Part shown: piece after piece, positions 59,129 to 64,000 of the stretch
How positions within the stretch are numbered: the first letter of the stretch is position 1
How the letters are laid out: each line of letters starts with the position of its first letter
DNA from: Daldinia sp. FL1419
Lineage: Eukaryota; Ascomycota; Sordariomycetes; Xylariales; Hypoxylaceae
Length of the DNA: 64,000 nt
Direction of reading: 5' to 3'
Assembly: GCA_025201765.1 (NCBI GenBank)
Contig: MU623430.1
Location: 90,260-154,259 of the forward strand
Position numbers and translations under genes: made by a program
Notes under the pieces: model-generated
Database searches by the model: none
What the model was told of the DNA's origin: nothing
What the model saw: the letters and a program-made list of their open reading frames with translations, nothing else

Positions 59129-60671
59129 GATGAATACCGTAATGCGGAGATGTACGAATCCCGACGTTCCTATATGAGAAAGCCAAAATCGTTAAACTAA
59201 CTCGAGTAGGCGGTTCCAAAAACGAGAAGCTTGTGGCTACGCCGAGACTCTGGGCGATACTTCAGCTGCAGCTAGAGAAGAACGAAACGTGAGGAATGGG
59301 GGGGAAAGGAACTCAAGATAAAAAAGAGATCGAGGAATGGTAGACGGGTGGTTGGCGGTGACAGGGAGAGTCAACAACATGCCGGGATTACGGCAACGGT
59401 CTGTTCGTATTCTGCCTACATACGTAGTGTTAGGTACCCGGTAACCTTGTCTGATCACCACTCAGCTGTTAATGCTATGCCTACTCGGTTGCCAAGATAG
59501 GGAGTTCACGTAATAAGGCCCTGCCATGATCCAATGTCACATCAGTACTACGTGGGTTCCGCGCCGTCTGTACGCATCTGTATCCATGCCTATGCCGTCC
59601 AAGGCACTAAATAGTTCAATAAGAAAGCAAGACTGCCGTGCGGGAGCTGGGCAGCTGGGGAGCTGAAAGATCCACGGGGAGATGGAAGAATACAGATACC
59701 TAAGGTTAGATAGGTATCCAACGATCATATCCACCGGTTCGCAGAACAGCCACGCGAAGAAGTAAGGGAAGCAAGGAATCCCTTAACAGAACTAAAAGCA
59801 TCGATTAGTGAAGACGTAGGCAGTTGATAGGATGAAATAGAAGACGTAATTCTTCTACGAAATACGAAATAGCTTCTCCAAATCCTACCCCAAACATTCA
59901 TTCACATTATCCCCTCTGCTGCTGAGACCCCCAAGTTCAAGGCTTATCTGCGGGGACGGGAATAACTTAAACACCCCAATAAGTCGCGGGGGAGCATCTT
60001 TTTCTTTCTTGTGCCATCCGATCAATTGCCTCATTAGGAAGCTCACCAGGTACCGTTTACCAAGCTTCCCGATAGGCTTCTCCCGTACGTTAGGTAGGTC
60101 AAGATACCGAAACTATACGATTGTTAGAAAGTAACACCAATCATATTACTTGTGCATCTTCTTCCATAGCTAAGATTGCGAGCTTGAAAACAAATGTAGC
60201 TCCATCCTGAAGCGGTTAATATCCAAAATGCATAAAGATCCAAGCAAAGACTTCGGCCGAGATGGGTAACATCATGCTCGTAGGAATGTATCGTGTAGGC
60301 TCAAACGCGGATGCGGAACCAGTCCGTACGTCCCCGGCCACAAGGGTCACAATCGAGATGGAAACGACGTGGGAATGACGAAAGACCGTCGCATTTGGGA
60401 TATGCCGGTTTGAACCCGCTCAGTGGAAACAAAACCGTTATGTTTACATGTGCAAGGAAAGAAAGCGGCTTATACTGGTTAGCGCCTAAAGATATGACTG
60501 GCAGATTTGGGTATCGTGATAATTCCAGTTTGGTACCTGACTCTTCTCTGCAGGAGTCGTCTTTCTGTGGCCTCTTACACGGGGAGATGCATATTCATAT
60601 ATATTATTCGTGCCGTTGGCCAAGTCGCACAAGGCAAGTAGCCCCCAATTCAACCCGAAACGAGAGAAAAT
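59129..60671. other. Intergenic between divergent-to-same-strand genes
   Basis: About 1.5 kb upstream of the carboxypeptidase and downstream of release factor 1, both on the minus strand. No gene could be supported; the open frame at 60311-60706 overlaps the release factor and is not protein-like. Confidence 0.55.
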
Positions 60672-62051
60672 TCATTTCTTTGTCTTTTTTGGGCCCTTGG
60701 CTGTAGGCGTCGCGGCAGCTTCTTCCTCGGCGATTAACGCTTTGATGTCTCGCTTCACCAACCAGTCCTTCGTGCTCTCTATGATTTTATCTAAAGTCTC
60801 ACCACCTTCTAGTACGTCCGGTAGGTTGTGTACATCTAGGCCGCTCCGATGGTCCGTACATCGGTCCTGGCTGTAGTTATAAGTACGGATCTTATTGCCG
60901 CGAGTGATCTTATCCTTGCTCAGCACGCTATTACGAAGGGCCCATGCCTCCTCTTCGCGCTCCTCTCGCCGGCGCTGGCCTATACGCGACCGTAGTAATG
61001 TCCAGGCAGACTGCCGGTTACGATGCTGTGATCGCGAGTCCTGCATCGACACCGTGATGCCCGTCGGCTCGTGCGTCAACCTAATCGCACTCTCCGTCTT
61101 ATTAACGTGTTGACCACCTGCACCACTTGCCCGCATCTTCTCCTCTTTGACCTCTCGCGGATCCACGTAGAAGATGCTATTAGGGTCGTTAAAACTCTGC
61201 TCGTTGGGCATTTCACTTTCGTCCTCAGGAAACGACGGCAGAACCCATACGGCGACAGCACTTGTATGTGTACGCCCACTCGTTTCCGTAGACGGCACGC
61301 GCTGTACGCGATGCATCCCTGCCTCGCCGCGGAACTGGTCGAACGCGCCTGTATCCATAATCTCGAGCACGGCTTCTTGGAGCGGAGACTCGCTCGAACC
61401 CCCGGTCACAGTCTCGCCGCCGTCCACCGTCTCGTACTTTAGAATATTTGTGCGCATACCCTTCCTTGCACAGTATTGGCGATACATGCGGAATACAGCA
61501 TCCGCAAAATATCGGCCTTCCATACCACCCGGACCAGGACGAACCTCAAGTAAGCAGGGCATGTCGGCGAAAGGGTCGCGTGGGGTGAGAGAAGCGGATA
61601 GAGCAGTAGCTAGAGAATTGAACTTGGCATTGGTGGTGGATAATTCATCCCTAGCTAGCTGGCGCAACTCGGTATCCTGGGATTGCAGAAGAGCATTCAG
61701 CTCCGCTATAGAAGATTGTGCAGTCTCCCATTCTTTCAACGCCTCGGCGACACGAGATAGCTCGCCCACGCGTTTAGCAATCTTGGAATCGAAGTCGTTG
61801 GCAAGGGCAGCCACTAGCTTATCATGCTCGGCGGTTATATTGCGTGCTCGTTGAAGGAGGACGAGAGGTAAATTCGTCTGCGCGTCTTCAGTTATTGATT
61901 TCTGTTAGTCGGTAATTCTATGTCTTAAAAACTACGATAGGGAATGGTAAAAGTCTCGCATACCTGTACCAGCTAATCGTATAAATTGGCGATTCCGAGG
62001 TTGTGCCAGTGCCTTTAAACAGCGACGGCACACCCATTGCGATGTTAACAT
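60672..62051 (-). CDS. mrf1: Mitochondrial peptide chain release factor 1
   Basis: Two minus-strand exons, 62051-61964 and 61885-60672, give 433 residues; the 78-nt intron has a CTAAC branch point. The N-terminus MLTSQWVCRRCLKALAQPRN is a mitochondrial presequence with a C-x2-C pair. After a coiled-coil domain come the decoding domain, with VPSTETSGRTHTS (the PxT-type tripeptide PST at about 227-229, where bacterial RF1 has PAT or PVT), and the catalytic GAGGQHVNKTES loop (Gln288). The tail is Lys-rich (TAKGPKKTKK). It recognises UAA and UAG stops on mitochondrial ribosomes and triggers peptidyl-tRNA hydrolysis; the GGQ Gln is normally methylated. A long poly-T run (about 62083-62100 on plus) sits immediately upstream. 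Confidence 0.93.
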
Positions 62052-62589
62052 ATTCGTCCCATTAAAAGATGTCTTTTAAGACTTTTTTTTTTTTTTTTTT
62101 ACTTGGCTTAGCTACAAATTACAAAGTCTTGAGCTTGACAGGTGAAAAATTAAGGTTCAATGTCACAGCGCCCGCAATGCGTGGCTTACTTATCTTATCG
62201 ATAGAATACTGATAAGATATTTTGGGTTAACTAGTCCCCGCGCGTTGACGGGTTTGTTCATTTGAGCAAAACATAGGTACCTAGTGTGCGGGGGAGGGGG
62301 AACATACACTCCTAGGTATAGTTACTCGAAGCCACTCTGTAAAGTAAGTACCTCTCATCATCACAATGTAGGTACCTATTCAGCCTTACGTGAGGCGGAA
62401 AATCAGAAAGGCGAAAAGTAAAAACAAAAGGTATAAAATTCTCCGCTCTTACCTCTCTTGGGTAAGGGTTAAAGAATATTTCTCTTTCCACTTTCCCCTT
62501 TACGGCCGACTACTACTATATAGTGTTACAGCCCAACGGCCAAGAGGCCCAGGATAAGAATGGATAAAAGTAAGAACGATCACGTGACG
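62052..62589. other. Promoter region of mitochondrial release factor
   Basis: Contains the poly-T run at 62083-62100. Nothing else is assigned. Confidence 0.5.
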
Positions 62590-62702
62590 TGGATCCGGAT
62601 GGATTCCTGGATCCGAGGGGATCTACGGATCCAAGGGGATCCAAGGGGATCCAAGGTGATCAAAGGATTCGAGAGGATACGGGGATCCAAAGGAATCCAA
62701 AA
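62590..62702. repeat. GGATCC-rich minisatellite, 10-bp period
   Basis: Three successive copies of ATCCAAGGGG/ATCCAAGGTG with a 10-bp period (about 62629-62660) sit within a wider cluster of GGATCC and GGATTC words. Confidence 0.75.
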
Positions 62703-63560
62703 TGAACAGGAAGACTGAATGAATATAAAAGGGAGGATCTCCTTACAGTATCTAGTCATTCATTCAGTAGCTATCAATCTAAGTCTTATATCTAACTCAT
62801 ATAAGAGGAAGGATTCCAAGCCTTCCTGACGAACACTCTGAACGTTACTTAATTACTTGACTCGTATAGTTACTGTTTACCTTAAAATCAAGACCCCCAA
62901 CGCCACTATACTTCACCGTACCGAAGTATAGGTCCGTCACAAAGAGTTCAATATGTCCTACCCAATAGCCTCTGGTTGAACAGTATATCGGAACAACAAA
63001 ATTCAACGGCAGATATAGAGCGAAAGACACCGGCTTTAACAGAATGTTTGGCCCAAATAACAAAAAGATGGACTTTGTCTCGATATTCTTCCAAGAGAGT
63101 TTGTTGCTATATCGTCTTCGTACTCGGAGTGGAGTTAGACTAACGATATACAGAACGAGACACCTACCGATGAGTGCCCTGATTTCAAGCAAACCCAGGT
63201 TATGAATGAGGTTATACTTGAGACTATGCTATGGCTACACTCTAATAAGTTGAACATGGCTCGGGGAGTTAATAGTGGAGAGGCATCGAAAAGCACAAGC
63301 AAACCCTCAATCGAGCTATGGCAAGCGCAAAGCTTTAACCAGACTAGAACAACGAGGAAGAGAAAATATAATGATAGAGGAAGCGATGGTAGTGATGACG
63401 ATGACAAGGAAGATGACCAGGACAAATGGCGTATTAATCAGGGGCGCGATCCATTCCACCTTAATCCACCAGTGGGCTACACACTCTAATCCATTCCACT
63501 CCATTCTATTAGATTTGATCTGTACGCTTAATCTACCAACACACTTAAAGATTTTAAAAT
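62703..63560. other. Intergenic with degenerate reading frames
   Basis: Several medium frames exist, for example 62845-63192 on minus and 63202-63489 on plus (containing RTTRKRKYNDRGSDGSDDDD). None has a start context, splice partner or family I recognise. The region may be a relic of a gene or mobile element. Confidence 0.4.
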
Positions 63561-64000
63561 AGTGGATTTAATGGAAAAATAAATTAAAAATAAAATTATA
63601 TTTTAAGAAATTTTAAAATAAAGTCATAATATTAATATTTATTAATAATTTTAATAATTATATTAATAATATAATTTTAATTTTTTATAATATTAAATAA
63701 ATTTACTTTATAATTACCTTATAATTAAATATATTTCTTATAATAAATTACCTAATTTAATTATTTATATAATATAATTTATATTATTAAAATGTCTAAT
63801 TTTTTTTCATTATTTTAATATATCTAATATTTTTATATAATTAATTTTAATAATATTAGAATCTTTTTATAAAAAAATATTAAAAATATTTATATTTTAA
63901 ATTATAAAAATATTATTAAATATAATTTTTAAATTTTATATATTAAATATTATATTAATATTAATATAATTAATATTATTAAAAAATTTAAATTTTATAT
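63561..64000. repeat. Extremely AT-rich terminal block
   Basis: Nearly all A and T with short TTAATA/ATTAAT words, running off the window edge. It looks like RIP-mutated repeat DNA or the edge of an AT isochore. Confidence 0.75.

Noticed and set aside
60405..60425. tRNA B-box-like word GGGTTCAAACC on the minus strand
   Set aside because: No matching A box or stems at suitable distance.
63202..63489. 95-codon frame with a basic-acidic tail
   Set aside because: Lies beside a decayed AT-rich block, has no start context or homologue I recognise, and overlaps an equally plausible alternative frame.

Overview
The window is nuclear DNA of a filamentous ascomycete (Pezizomycotina, probably a Sordariomycete). 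Short introns of about 50-105 nt interrupt most genes, with GT donors, CTAAC- or TAAC-like branch points and YAG acceptors. Promoters are CT-rich. The spacers carry many copies of the CCTAGGTAGGTACC-type motif. The gene content is typically fungal: chitin synthase, an AA9 polysaccharide monooxygenase, a GH3 glycosidase, a SesB-NACHT protein and a bZIP factor. I rebuilt exon structures by hand from splice signals and frame continuity. They are predictions and no transcript evidence was available.

Layout. 1-9.5 kb: a secreted Asp-box (sialidase-fold) hydrolase, a gene-poor stretch with a probable gene remnant, and a 692-residue disordered protein. 9.5-15.1 kb: a mitochondrial aconitase paralogue divergent from a secreted GH3 glycosidase. 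15.9-22.1 kb: a small bZIP factor, a putative 57-residue spliced gene, and a large NLR-like gene (serine esterase, NACHT, short ankyrin-like tail). 24.9-31.8 kb: chitin synthase and the SM protein Sly1, convergent. 35.6-43.6 kb: a 1393-residue CCCH-finger protein with a glutamine tract, a putative 83-residue gene, a Hal3-type phosphopantothenoylcysteine decarboxylase and an acidic orphan protein. 43.6-48.9 kb: a gene-free block holding about ten decayed copies of a ~280-bp tandem repeat, an AT-rich patch and a Helitron-like 3' terminus. 48.9-53.5 kb: AA9, a gamma-glutamyltransferase-like enzyme and mitochondrial glutaredoxin 5. 54.1-54.7 kb: a 591-bp MITE with perfect 92-bp inverted repeats and TA target sites. 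55.8-62.1 kb: a PRELI/MSF1 protein, an S10 carboxypeptidase with a GPI-type tail, and mitochondrial release factor 1. 62.1-64 kb: a GGATCC-rich minisatellite, then an extremely AT-rich end resembling RIP-mutated DNA.

No metabolic gene cluster is evident. Several products are mitochondrial (aconitase, glutaredoxin 5, release factor 1, probably the PRELI protein) and several are secreted or cell-surface hydrolases (Asp-box protein, GH3, AA9, carboxypeptidase). These are scattered rather than co-oriented. The most unusual content is the repeat array with its Helitron-like end beside the AA9 gene, the MITE, and the NLR-like gene with a very small neighbour.
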